In this document: positions 1-6,318 of the stretch, piece after piece | Numbering within the stretch: the first letter of the stretch is position 1 | How the letters are laid out: the number at the start of each line of letters is the position of its first letter | Assembly: GCA_044426345.1 (NCBI GenBank) | Contig: JAWXUP010000073.1 | Coordinates: forward strand, 1 to 11,741 | Direction: 5' to 3' | Length of the DNA stretch: 11,741 bases | From: CAYJLC01 sp044426345 | GTDB taxonomy: Bacteria > Bacillota > Clostridia > Oscillospirales > Butyricicoccaceae | Made by a program: the position numbers and the translations under genes | The notes under the pieces: generated by a model | What the model was told of the DNA's origin: nothing | Seen by the model: the letters and a program-made list of their open reading frames with translations, nothing else | Databases searched by the model: none

Positions 1-31
1 GAAGATATTAAAATGACATAAAATTAGTTAA

Positions 32-60
32 CCCGTCTCAGGAAATTGAGGCGGGCTTTT
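32..60 (+). terminator. Rho-independent terminator in the left flank
   Basis: Arms at 32-40 and 47-55 pair over 9 bp with one G-T wobble around a 6-nt loop, followed by CTTTT. The stem is GC-rich. It probably ends a plus-strand chromosomal gene that finishes before or at the window edge; a frame-1 stop lies at 19-21, but too little is visible to call that gene. Confidence 0.65.
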
Positions 61-65
61 GTTTG

Positions 66-120
66 GTGTTCAAGTTGAACACTTTGTTTTTGTCAAGGTG
101 TGCTTGGGGTTACCTTGACA
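66..120. repeat. Two successive inverted repeats in the left flank
   Basis: The first is a perfect palindrome with arms at 66-73 and 75-82 around a single G, followed by a T-rich tract. The second has perfect 9-bp arms at 91-99 (TGTCAAGGT) and 112-120 (ACCTTGACA) with a 12-nt spacer. They lie between the terminator at 32-60 and the tRNA remnant. No gene is visible here. They may be extra terminator-like hairpins or a short intergenic repeat; the role is unknown. Confidence 0.5.
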
Positions 121-168
121 TTTACTTGTACAAAAAACTTACTAACTTTTTTAGTTTTTAAATGCTGT

Positions 169-238
169 AAAAATAAAAAAATGTCTAAAAATGGAAATTT
201 CAAACGATTTAAAAACCGATGATATCCTTTTTAGACAT
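169..238 (-). terminator. Terminator downstream of the tRNA-Met remnant
   Basis: Perfect 11-bp arms at 181-191 and 228-238, partly extended inward, form a long hairpin. On the minus strand it is followed by seven Ts, an A and five more Ts. It sits a few bases past the 3' CCA of the minus-strand tRNA-Met remnant, as expected for the native terminator of that tRNA transcript. This supports the stretch left of 245 being original chromosome. Confidence 0.65.
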
Positions 239-244
239 ACATTA

Positions 245-290
245 TGGTTGCGGAGGCCAGACTTGAACTGACGACCTTCGGGTTATGAGC
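245..290 (-). other. 3' half of tRNA-Met(CAT): probable attachment site (attL)
   Basis: Read on the minus strand, the segment runs from the anticodon loop CTCATAA (anticodon CAT at 287-285) through the 3' anticodon stem CCCGA, a 5-nt variable loop, a T arm (GTCAG, loop TTCAAGT, CTGGC), the acceptor strand CTCCGCA, discriminator A and encoded CCA. The T stem pairs correctly with one wobble. The 5' half is missing: upstream of the loop the sequence does not form the matching anticodon stem or D arm. A tRNA cut at the anticodon arm is a common tyrosine-integrase target, and an integrase gene lies at the other end of the window. The inference is that this is the duplicated core left when an element entered tRNA-Met, with the intact tRNA beyond the right edge. 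Confidence 0.8.
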
Positions 291-369
291 TACTAAAAAT
301 TCGAAAAACCTAGTATTTATGCTGGTTTACGGTACTTTTTAGTCCATAATTTCAAGAAAACCCGAAGGT
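274..369. repeat. Inverted repeat pairing the tRNA core with element DNA
   Basis: ACCTTCGGGTT at 274-284, inside the tRNA-Met remnant, is repeated as a perfect 11-bp inverted copy at 359-369. Similarity extends a few bases beyond with gaps. A second, shorter inverted pair (ACTAAAAA at 292-299 and TTTTTAGT at 336-343) nests inside. The arrangement could supply integrase core-type half sites or be a remnant of an earlier attachment site. The stretch 291-488 holds no gene, only these repeats and a tandem repeat at 405-425. Confidence 0.5.
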
Positions 370-404
370 TGTGTCATACGTTGTCCACTGTCTGATGTCG
401 TATA

Positions 405-425
405 ATGGGTCAAGTTATGGGTCAA
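405..425. repeat. Tandem 9-bp direct repeat near the element end
   Basis: ATGGGTCAA occurs at 405-413 and 417-425, a 12-bp period. It lies about 115 bp inside the presumed attL. Short direct repeats at this distance from a core site are typical of integrase or excisionase arm-binding sites, but this role is inferred from position only. Confidence 0.4.
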
Positions 426-488
426 AATATTTTTGAAATTTTGTATGGATCAGAAATTGCGTGGGGGTAAACAAAGAAAAACATATTT

Positions 489-2363
489 TTATTGTGCGTT
501 ATTAAGTTCATCTATTTTAGATTGATAATATTTGATTTGTTCTTCTTTTGAGTGGTTCTGTTCATTGTAGGTTTCCAAAAGTTGCCTTAGATGTTTCTTT
601 ATAATAGGTTCGCCTATTAGGTCTATTGTTTTTTCATATTGTAATAAAGCTTCTGCACTTAACGTATCTCCACTTGCCAATTTATCACGTATTTCAATTA
701 TCTTTGAGCGAGCAAATTCCCCCATTGTATAATCCATGAAAAATTCATTTTTAAGAATCATATGTATGTTTTGACCAAAAGTTTCAATAAAGCATTTTCG
801 AGATATTATTTCCGCATTTTCCCGCTGTAGTAAAATTATATTTTCTTTAGGTATATCACTTATTATAAATGGAGAATGAGTAGCAATTATAATTTGAAAA
901 GATTTATCTTTATATTGAGATAAAAACTCTATTAGATTTGAAATAAACTGCCTACACATCTCTGGGTGCATATTTCGTTCAATCTCATCAAAAATAAGAA
1001 TGTATTCTTTTTTTCCTTCTGTGTAATTAGAAATTTGCGAGTCAATTTCTGCGAACATATCTATGTTGAACAGTTCACCATCACTGAAATATTCGAATTT
1101 AGAAGACAAAAAATTTGGCAAAAGGAAAACTTCTTCATTCACGGGGTAAATATCTAATATTCCCTCGAAGACATGTCTAAATTCCTCTATATCCGAATCT
1201 TTTTTTAATGTTATTAAGAAGGAATTTTCAAATATTGAGTAATCTATTTTATGTTGTTTTGCACTCTTAAAGAACTCTTCTAATAAATGCATTGACCTTT
1301 TAAATCCGTCAGAAAAAAGTTTTATATTAGTATTGGGATTAGTAACTTCTTTTAATATAATATCGTACAAATCAAAATAATATTGCTTAAATTCGTCCAT
1401 ATTACTAATTGTTTTATATTTTTCTGAAAAAGCATTTAAAAGTTCATTTTGTTTATCTGGAGATTTAAAAGTCTTTTCTATAGTATTATATCTCAAATAA
1501 TTATGCATAATGTTCAAAATACATCTATCTTCAAGCGTTAATTTATCATTTTCTTTATCCGAGTGAAAACTTTTTAAAAAAGGTGTATAAATGCTAGCTC
1601 TTGAACTTCGAATTTGGTATGAAAGATTCAACATATATTCATTATCATTATATAAACTAGAATCACATAAGTTCATCTGATTTATTAAAAATTTTATTCT
1701 TTTATATACAGAATTTGAAGAAAGATTTGCTACGCGCCTTTTTACCGATAGGACATCCTCATCATCATTATCATATGATGATCGGTTATGTTTAAAAGAT
1801 ATCACCGAGCAGTTTTTATCTGTTGCAATGTTTTTGTAATCGATAGTATCTCCCAAGAATTGAAGCTTTTTATTTTTATTTATAAAAACTCCCGAAAACC
1901 AAGATTTTTCATTATAATATGAAATATCCTCTTTTTTAAAATCTTCTAGGATATACTGATATCGTTCGACATTACAACTTTCAAATATAAATAAATTATC
2001 ATCATTGCCTTTACCTATATAATATATCATAAAATAATTACTTACATATTCTTCGCAAAAAGAATCACAACCATCAGAAGATTTAAAAGGTTTTCTCTCT
2101 TTTTTCTTTATTTCATTATTGTGACGTCTATCAAATATCCTCTTTCCGATTAAATCAACTAATGACGTTTTGCCTGTTGCATTCTTACCGACAATAGCAG
2201 AAATGTTTAATATATTATTGCCATACATATTCGGAATATTATTTTCTATTATTTCTATAGTCTTTTCATTTTCATCATATTTCACAGAAAATTTATTCGA
2301 AAATGAAATATCTTGAGGTTGGAAATTTCGATATTTATCAATATGTATATAAATTAACTCCAT
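489..2363 (-). CDS. AAA/ABC-type ATPase, Septu PtuA-like
   Basis: A 624-residue SMC/ABC-like ATPase, probably the energy-using sensor of a defence pair. Visible motifs: Walker A GKNATGKT at residues 59-66, a short signature-like FSDGE at 426-430, Walker B ILIFDEIE at about 455-462 with catalytic E460, and the histidine switch ATHSP with H496. The middle (about 80-420) is divergent and probably forms the coiled or helical insert. The segment after the switch (TFGQNIH, then FFMDYTMGEFA, about 528-551) resembles ATPases that pair with HNH nucleases, including Septu and the Ec78-type retron effector, and the C-terminus is charged and helical. AGGAGG lies 5 nt before the ATG. It is the last gene of a minus-strand operon, 9 nt after the HNH gene. 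No reverse transcriptase is nearby, so this is not a retron. No clear terminator follows. Family level is firm; the Septu assignment is inference. Confidence 0.8.
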   Translation of the reverse strand: MELIYIHIDKYRNFQPQDISFSNKFSVKYDENEKTIEIIENNIPNMYGNNILNISAIVGKNATGKTSLVDLIGKRIFDRRHNNEIKKKERKPFKSSDGCDSFCEEYVSNYFMIYYIGKGNDDNLFIFESCNVERYQYILEDFKKEDISYYNEKSWFSGVFINKNKKLQFLGDTIDYKNIATDKNCSVISFKHNRSSYDNDDEDVLSVKRRVANLSSNSVYKRIKFLINQMNLCDSSLYNDNEYMLNLSYQIRSSRASIYTPFLKSFHSDKENDKLTLEDRCILNIMHNYLRYNTIEKTFKSPDKQNELLNAFSEKYKTISNMDEFKQYYFDLYDIILKEVTNPNTNIKLFSDGFKRSMHLLEEFFKSAKQHKIDYSIFENSFLITLKKDSDIEEFRHVFEGILDIYPVNEEVFLLPNFLSSKFEYFSDGELFNIDMFAEIDSQISNYTEGKKEYILIFDEIERNMHPEMCRQFISNLIEFLSQYKDKSFQIIIATHSPFIISDIPKENIILLQRENAEIISRKCFIETFGQNIHMILKNEFFMDYTMGEFARSKIIEIRDKLASGDTLSAEALLQYEKTIDLIGEPIIKKHLRQLLETYNEQNHSKEEQIKYYQSKIDELNNAQ

Positions 2364-2372
2364 AACTACCTC

Positions 2373-3365
2373 CTATCTAAAAATATCAAGTTGTTTTAAT
2401 AAATCCATTTTAAATTTACCTAACGATTCATTGAGCAAATCTTCTTCTGAAAGCTCTTTTCCAAATATTAATGTTTTTACATCACTGGAATTTAGCAATC
2501 CATTTAATTCATCAATATAACATTCGTTATATACACGTGCTGAATTCAAATAGTCAGCTGCTTTGTTTTTCAATTCTTTATAGCGCTCTTCTATTTTAAA
2601 AACATCATTAGACTTACTAACCTTACTATTTTTTGACTCAAGTGATATTATAACATCACTTGTATGAGTTTTACTTCCTGCCTCAATAATATTTGAAATT
2701 TTAAAATAACCATCTTTACCAAAATTATTAAAATGCGGATGAACGTGAGTATCCACTTGCATATCTATAGAGCCTTTCAATCTACTGTTGCAAATTTGAC
2801 AGGAAGGTACGAAGTTATATAAACATAAAGAATAGAATGGATATAAGCTTTTAGGATAAAAGTGATCTAAATCAGCCGAAGCACTCTTTTTTCCATTTTT
2901 ATCAAAATTTATAATATAATTCATATTACAATATGGACATACAGAAATATTCATATTCGAAATTATGATATCTCTATTTTCACTACTTAATTTGTCATAA
3001 TTAAATGCATCTAACAAGTAATTATAGTTATTGTAATATTTTTCATTAAATTGTCGGCAAATTAAGTTCGAGTTTCGTTTAGATTTTACCCATTTAGTAG
3101 TTGGTAGATTTAAAAAACTTCGGATTTCCTCATCTTGCATGGAGTTCCCAGTATGAGAAGATATGCTGAATTTATATTTAAAATAATCTGAAGAAATTAA
3201 AAATCTATAAATATTCTCATCAGTAATATCTAAATTTGTGCTTTCTGGGGTAAGTATTTTTATAAATTCCGGATTAATTTCTCTTACTATTTTTTTAGCA
3301 ATATTTTGAAAGATAGATTTTATTTCATGGGTTATATAATTATCTTGCAAATTAATCTTAATCAT
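2373..3365 (-). CDS. HNH endonuclease, Septu PtuB-like
   Basis: A 330-residue protein with a zinc-supported HNH nuclease centre. CPYC at residues 143-146 and SCQICN at 188-193 supply four cysteines. Between them lies DLDHFYPKS at 165-173, with H168 as the likely catalytic histidine, and N184 and N193 complete the fold. This DHFYPKS and CxxC arrangement matches HNH proteins paired with AAA ATPases (Septu PtuB and the TIGR02646 retron-associated type). The first ~130 residues are not recognised and may bind the ATPase. It starts 12 nt after the TOPRIM-like gene and ends 9 nt before the larger ATPase gene, so translation of the two is probably linked. The expected role is cutting DNA, or possibly tRNA, when its ATPase partner is triggered by infection. 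The target is unknown. Confidence 0.82.
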   Translation of the reverse strand: MIKINLQDNYITHEIKSIFQNIAKKIVREINPEFIKILTPESTNLDITDENIYRFLISSDYFKYKFSISSHTGNSMQDEEIRSFLNLPTTKWVKSKRNSNLICRQFNEKYYNNYNYLLDAFNYDKLSSENRDIIISNMNISVCPYCNMNYIINFDKNGKKSASADLDHFYPKSLYPFYSLCLYNFVPSCQICNSRLKGSIDMQVDTHVHPHFNNFGKDGYFKISNIIEAGSKTHTSDVIISLESKNSKVSKSNDVFKIEERYKELKNKAADYLNSARVYNECYIDELNGLLNSSDVKTLIFGKELSEEDLLNESLGKFKMDLLKQLDIFR

Positions 3366-3377
3366 TTTTTCACCATC

Positions 3378-4079
3378 TCATCTCAACAAATCCTTATCAT
3401 AATCAGCAATGAAAAAAACGCAAGTACAAAGAACGAATATCTCTCTATCTGCTTCCATTTTTATGATTTGCGAGCTTAATACTTTCGATAAATCTGGATA
3501 GTATGTATACTCTGGATTTTGAATAATATTATTTGCTTTTTGTAAATTTTGCAATATTATTTTACTCATATCACAAATATTATCGCCAAGTTTTCTTGGG
3601 TCAGAGGTATATCGAGATACAATTTGCTTATATATTGCAAGATCATCGACACAAATAGTTCGACTTATATAATTTTCATCATTAACACCTTTTCTGTGAG
3701 AAAATGCTTCTATCATAGGATAATTCAAGTATAATTTACCATTATCTGTAGACTCGCTGAAATATTCTGCCATTTCAGATATTTTTTCATATGAATACAG
3801 CGAATCTTGTGGGTCTAAATCGAAAATTAAAATAATATCTGAATATTTTCTATCAAATATATCAGCTTTACTTTTGTCATGCTCTTTTAAAGTTTGCAGC
3901 AAATCTAAAAATTCAGTATCTTGATTATGAAACATCTTATTATATAGCGTATAGATATTAGTGTTGTATGAAACAATCTCAAAAACATCGTCTAGGTTAT
4001 AGATTTCAAATAGGCGTGTCATTAAGCGCATATCAGTTTTAGCACCTTCAACTAATACCAAAATGTTTTTACTGGCCAT
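3378..4079 (-). CDS. TOPRIM-like putative nuclease, RloB/AbiLii-like
   Basis: A protein of about 233 residues with features of a TOPRIM fold. An N-terminal strand ends in the acidic motif LVLVEGAKTD (E14 counted from an upstream GTG at 4088), and a second strand ends in the DxD motif ILIFDLD (D90 and D92 in the same count). A later NYPMIEAF motif is shared, from memory, with small partners of RloA/AbiLi-type ATPases. These residues usually bind Mg2+ in OLD-family, RloB or PARIS AriB-type effectors. The ATG at 4079 follows GGTGAG and gives MASKNILVL; the GTG at 4088 is a less likely start. It overlaps the upstream ATPase gene by 11 nt, which implies translational coupling. It is probably the effector of that ATPase. 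The exact family (RloB, AbiLii or DUF4435) cannot be settled by eye. Confidence 0.7.
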   Translation of the reverse strand: MASKNILVLVEGAKTDMRLMTRLFEIYNLDDVFEIVSYNTNIYTLYNKMFHNQDTEFLDLLQTLKEHDKSKADIFDRKYSDIILIFDLDPQDSLYSYEKISEMAEYFSESTDNGKLYLNYPMIEAFSHRKGVNDENYISRTICVDDLAIYKQIVSRYTSDPRKLGDNICDMSKIILQNLQKANNIIQNPEYTYYPDLSKVLSSQIIKMEADREIFVLCTCVFFIADYDKDLLR

Positions 4080-5163
4080 AAAACTCACCAGCCATATAAA
4101 GTTTTTCTAAATTATGTCCTTCACGAAGTTCTCTTCTAGTTGCATCAGCTATATTAACTAATTTTTCTGGACTTAATATAAAGTAGCAATCTGGACGCAT
4201 AATTCGATTGGTTAACAAATTGGTGTTATGAGTTGTAACGATAGACTGTGTGGTTGGCATTTTTTTAAGTAAATTAATGATAATTTCTGATAATTCGTAG
4301 TGGTAATATGCATCAAATTCATCTATATACATAAAAGTTGCATCAAAAGATGTTTTATACCAATAGAAAAAAGTATATAGTGCTTTTGTTCCACTAGAGG
4401 CAACATTGAAAAACGGTAGTGGTTTTTTGTTATCAAAGTATAATTTTTTATTTCCATCTGTATCTTCTTTGACAACTAGCTTTTCATTAATTCCTATTTT
4501 TTCAAGTAACAATTGAAATTCTGATAACGTTTCTTGTTCGAAAATGTAGGTAATATAATCGTCACTATTTTTTTTATACCCTATATATCTGTTTTCATCT
4601 AAAGTTCTAAACCAAAGCATTTTTGAGATATAGCTAACAAATTTATATAAAGGGTGCTCTTTTGAAAGTGCAGTATTGTTTAATGCATATCTTAGTATAG
4701 ACCCATCGCTGAAAAATGAATAATTTAGCGTAGGTGCTAATTCTTTAAGACCAGTGTAATAACCTGCTTGAGCTACATAATTATGGTGTAGTATCAATTC
4801 ATCATTTAACAATAGTTTTTCAAAGATTAATTCTCTTGCATCTTTTTTTGCATAAGTATATTCTATTTTGTCACCATCAAAGTCAAAAATATACTTAAAT
4901 TCGGCTTTATCAGAATTTGTGTTTAAATAATAATCATATAATTTAGGTCCAATATTTTTATCTACTAAGTGAGCTGTTATGTCTAAAATTGCAAGTCCTA
5001 AATTGCTTTTACCAGTAGAATTTTTTCCGTACAGTATCATATTTTTGACTTTATTAGAAGCGATACATTCTGTATTAAATTTATAATCTCTTACATTTGA
5101 AAAGTCAAGTTCGATTTTTTCTTCAAAACCTTTAAACCCTTTGACAGCGAAATATTTAAGCAT
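4069..5163 (-). CDS. AAA/ABC-type ATPase, RloA/AbiLi-like (COG1106 type)
   Basis: A 364-residue ATPase and first gene of the four-gene operon. Walker A is GKNSTGKS at residues 46-53, the signature-like SSGTKAL is at 256-262, Walker B FMYIDEFDA is at 277-285 with catalytic E282, and the switch TTHNTNLL has H312. The C-terminal REGHNLEKLYMAGEF segment is typical of the COG1106 ATP-binding proteins found beside RloB- or TOPRIM-type partners. GGAGG lies 7 nt before the ATG. The gene overlaps its TOPRIM-like partner by 11 nt. In known pairs such as PARIS or AbiL, the ATPase senses a phage trigger and releases or activates the small nuclease. That role is inferred here from family and context. Confidence 0.8.
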   Translation of the reverse strand: MLKYFAVKGFKGFEEKIELDFSNVRDYKFNTECIASNKVKNMILYGKNSTGKSNLGLAILDITAHLVDKNIGPKLYDYYLNTNSDKAEFKYIFDFDGDKIEYTYAKKDARELIFEKLLLNDELILHHNYVAQAGYYTGLKELAPTLNYSFFSDGSILRYALNNTALSKEHPLYKFVSYISKMLWFRTLDENRYIGYKKNSDDYITYIFEQETLSEFQLLLEKIGINEKLVVKEDTDGNKKLYFDNKKPLPFFNVASSGTKALYTFFYWYKTSFDATFMYIDEFDAYYHYELSEIIINLLKKMPTTQSIVTTHNTNLLTNRIMRPDCYFILSPEKLVNIADATRRELREGHNLEKLYMAGEFYGQ

Positions 5164-5164
5164 A

Positions 5165-5312
5165 ATACAACCTCCAAAATATAGTTATAACTTTATTATA
5201 CCATAAGTAAAAATGTTTGCTTGCAAGGACATTTTTACGCAGCCGTCAATAACACAGTTTTGCGTTAGCAAAAAATGGCGACAGCCAGAATACTTTTTTT
5301 GCAAGTATTCCT
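5165..5312 (-). promoter_or_regulatory. Structured 5' leader of the defence operon
   Basis: A transcript from the distal promoter would carry about 150 nt before the first ATG. It can fold into successive hairpins. Arms at 5310-5303 and 5295-5288 pair over 8 bp at the very 5' end. Next come a small TGGC/GCCA stem followed by six Ts, then a TTTTGC/GCAAAA stem with a 4-nt loop, then the 10-bp inverted repeat at 5207-5238. The small stem plus T run could act as a weak attenuator. No known riboswitch is recognised. Confidence 0.4.
5195..5238 (-). promoter_or_regulatory. Proximal -10 with overlapping 10-bp inverted repeat
   Basis: On the minus strand a perfect TATAAT (5200-5195) lies about 32 bp before the first ATG of the defence operon. 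Immediately upstream, perfect 10-bp inverted arms (5207-5216 and 5229-5238) with a 12-nt centre cover the expected -35 and spacer region. No good -35 is found at 16-18 nt; the nearest, TTGCAA, is 20 nt away. This could be a regulated second promoter with an operator, or a hairpin in the leader RNA from the distal promoter. GGAGG for the ATPase lies at 5175-5171 on the minus strand. Confidence 0.5.
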
Positions 5313-5318
5313 GTGTAT

Positions 5319-5348
5319 ATTATACCTTAAATCAAACAAAATAGTCAA
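5319..5348 (-). promoter_or_regulatory. Main sigma-A promoter of the defence operon
   Basis: Minus-strand TTGACT (5348-5343), an 18-nt spacer and a perfect TATAAT (5324-5319) give the best promoter for the operon that starts at 5163. A perfect 8-bp inverted repeat with a 5-nt A loop (5353-5373) lies just upstream of the -35 box and could be a regulator site. Confidence 0.7.
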
Positions 5349-5352
5349 GCAT

Positions 5353-5373
5353 ATCCGTAAAAAAATTACGGAT
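5353..5373. repeat. Perfect inverted repeat ATCCGTAA / TTACGGAT
   Basis: Arms at 5353-5360 and 5366-5373 around five As. It sits between the -35 of the minus-strand defence promoter and the plus-strand small RNA promoter at 5426, so it could be a shared operator or insulate the two divergent units. No T run follows, so it is unlikely to be a terminator. Confidence 0.45.
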
Positions 5374-5425
5374 TGGTTGTATTGAATGAAATTTATTTTA
5401 CATACAGGTCAAATGCTCAAAAATA

Positions 5426-5454
5426 TTGACATAAATCAGTGTTGCTGATAGAAT
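5426..5454 (+). promoter_or_regulatory. Sigma-A promoter for the small RNA
   Basis: Perfect TTGACA (5426-5431), a 17-nt spacer and TAGAAT (5449-5454, one mismatch to consensus). It is one of the strongest promoters in the window, yet no open reading frame with a ribosome site follows before a terminator about 100 nt downstream. Confidence 0.75.
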
Positions 5455-5460
5455 AGCAAT

Positions 5461-5560
5461 ATAGAACAAAAACTTTTAACTATTAAGTTTTTAATAGAGT
5501 GGTGCCTGCACTGCTCTATATTTTTGATTTTAGCACCTATCTTTCGATAGGTGTTTTTTT
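5461..5560 (+). ncRNA. Putative ~100-nt small RNA with three stem-loops
   Basis: A strong promoter and a strong terminator bracket about 100 nt without a credible coding sequence. Predicted stems: 5468-5475 with 5485-5492 (8 bp); 5494-5503 with 5510-5519 (10 bp including two wobbles, 6-nt loop); and the terminator stem 5534-5541 with 5546-5553. GGTGC at 5501-5505 in stem 2 is also complementary to GCACC at 5533-5537 in the terminator stem, so an anti-terminator fold is possible and the unit could instead be an attenuated leader. It diverges from the defence operon and lies 110 bp from the toxin gene's 3' end. It matches no RNA family I recognise. Confidence 0.5.
5534..5560 (+). terminator. 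Rho-independent terminator of the small RNA
   Basis: A perfect 8-bp stem CACCTATC/GATAGGTG with a TTTC loop, followed directly by seven Ts. It reads on the plus strand and would stop transcripts from the promoter at 5426. Confidence 0.85.
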
Positions 5561-5571
5561 ATCGTTATGCT

Positions 5572-5609
5572 AAACTTTCTCTAGCTATTCCCACACTTCT
5601 GTGATATAG
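5572..5609 (+). repeat. 38-bp direct repeat, copy 1
   Basis: Identical at 37 of 38 positions to 6400-6437. Copy 2 stands directly in front of the ribosome site of the gene at 6466. After copy 1 the sequence still resembles the start of that gene region (an A-rich run, then a CGATACAAAAAA-like stretch), but the AGGAGG and ATG are lost. Copy 1 therefore looks like a duplicated, dead promoter and gene start. The two copies flank the toxin-antitoxin module. Confidence 0.75.
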
Positions 5610-5637
5610 CATAATTTGACAAAAAAAGATATGCGAT

Positions 5638-5669
5638 ACAAAAAAGCAACCGACTGCGTAGTCGATTGC
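5638..5669 (-). terminator. Terminator of the toxin-antitoxin operon
   Basis: Arms at 5646-5655 and 5660-5669 pair over 10 bp with one wobble and a GCGT loop. On the minus strand a run of Ts (5645-5640) follows. It starts 2 nt past the toxin stop codon. Confidence 0.8.
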
Positions 5670-5671
5670 AA

Positions 5672-5980
5672 TTATATTAACTTTTGATAATCTCTTTTAC
5701 CGTAAAAAATATGAAGAACGTAAACCGTTTTACTTGCTTCGTCTATTCGATAAATCAAAACGTAATTTTTGACAACTACTTTTCTGTATCGCAATTTATA
5801 AAGTCGCTCATCTTGGCAATATTCATATATTTTAGGGTTACTTTTTAACATTGCATAACATTTCTCGACTTCATCAAGAAAATTTGTTGCCGCTATTGGA
5901 TTTTTTAAATTGCATGATATATACAAAACAATTTCATCAAGTTCTTTGCTTGCAAGAGATGTAATTTGTAATTTATACAT
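5672..5980 (-). CDS. RelE/ParE-family toxin of a type II toxin-antitoxin pair
   Basis: A 102-residue basic protein with the size and pattern of the RelE/ParE superfamily. The N-terminus YKLQITSLASKELDEIVLYIS is an amphipathic strand-helix. The middle has the family's NPIAATNFLDEVEKCYAML helix, and the C-terminal strands include LRYRKVVVKNYVLIYRID and VYVLHIFYGKRDY. R/K residues and the HIFYGKRDY end are usual for this fold. RelE members cut mRNA on the ribosome and ParE members poison gyrase; the sequence alone does not decide which. Its ATG overlaps the antitoxin gene end by 8 nt, so the two are translationally coupled with the antitoxin made first. The likely role is to stabilise the element or to act in phage defence. 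Confidence 0.85.
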   Translation of the reverse strand: MYKLQITSLASKELDEIVLYISCNLKNPIAATNFLDEVEKCYAMLKSNPKIYEYCQDERLYKLRYRKVVVKNYVLIYRIDEASKTVYVLHIFYGKRDYQKLI

Positions 5981-6233
5981 TATATTTTTCTCTGAGTGCC
6001 TTCATACTTTGCTCTGCATCTAGCACGTTGCCTTCCCTGATTTCATCTTCTGCTAAAGCAAGTTTAGTGTATACATCTAGCATTGCCATTTTTTCTTCGT
6101 AAACATTTACGTCCATAATAACCATTGAACCATATCCATTTTTTGTAATATAAATCGGCTCTTTTGTTTCACTACACATCGCAGAAATCATAGCTGTATT
6201 TTTCAAATCTTTAATAGGGATAATTTGTGGCAT
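5973..6233 (-). CDS. Phd/YefM-family antitoxin
   Basis: About 86 residues starting MPQIIPIKDLKNTAMISAM. This is the typical Phd/YefM N-terminal DNA-binding fold (I-P-I-x-D-L-K-N), followed by the EPIYITKNGYGSMVIMD strand pair and a long charged C-terminal helix (LALAEDEIREGNVLDAEQSM) that would wrap the toxin. The ATG at 6233 is preferred: GGTGG lies 8 nt before it, while the alternative GTG at 6245 falls on the ribosome site itself. It should repress its own promoter, where a palindrome overlaps the spacer. It overlaps the RelE-like toxin gene by 8 nt. Confidence 0.88.
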   Translation of the reverse strand: MPQIIPIKDLKNTAMISAMCSETKEPIYITKNGYGSMVIMDVNVYEEKMAMLDVYTKLALAEDEIREGNVLDAEQSMKALREKYNV

Positions 6234-6259
6234 TATAAGCACCACCTTTCTATGTGATT

Positions 6260-6288
6260 ATTGTACCATAATTATGACATAATAACAA
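6260..6288 (-). promoter_or_regulatory. Toxin-antitoxin promoter with palindromic operator
   Basis: Minus-strand TTGTTA (6288-6283), a 17-nt spacer and TACAAT (6265-6260). The palindrome ATTATG-a-CATAAT at 6271-6283 fills most of the spacer. Phd/YefM antitoxins bind such palindromes at their own promoter, so this is the probable autoregulatory operator. Confidence 0.7.
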
Positions 6289-6318
6289 GTGAATGTTTAT
6301 AATAAATTTTATAATTCT

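Noticed and set aside
1..21. C-terminal end of a chromosomal gene
   Set aside because: All three plus frames close within 21 bases and nothing identifies which, if any, is coding.
966..1157. Plus-strand open frame inside the large ATPase gene
   Set aside because: It lies wholly antisense to a gene with clear Walker motifs, has no ribosome site and shows no recognisable domain.
489..3365. Retron (Ec78-like) interpretation of the ATPase plus HNH pair
   Set aside because: No reverse transcriptase gene is present in the window; the small RNA at 5461-5560 is on the other strand and is not obviously msr/msd-like.
5387..5449. Possible 20-residue peptide upstream of the small RNA
   Set aside because: No ribosome site, and it ends within the -10 box of a strong promoter.
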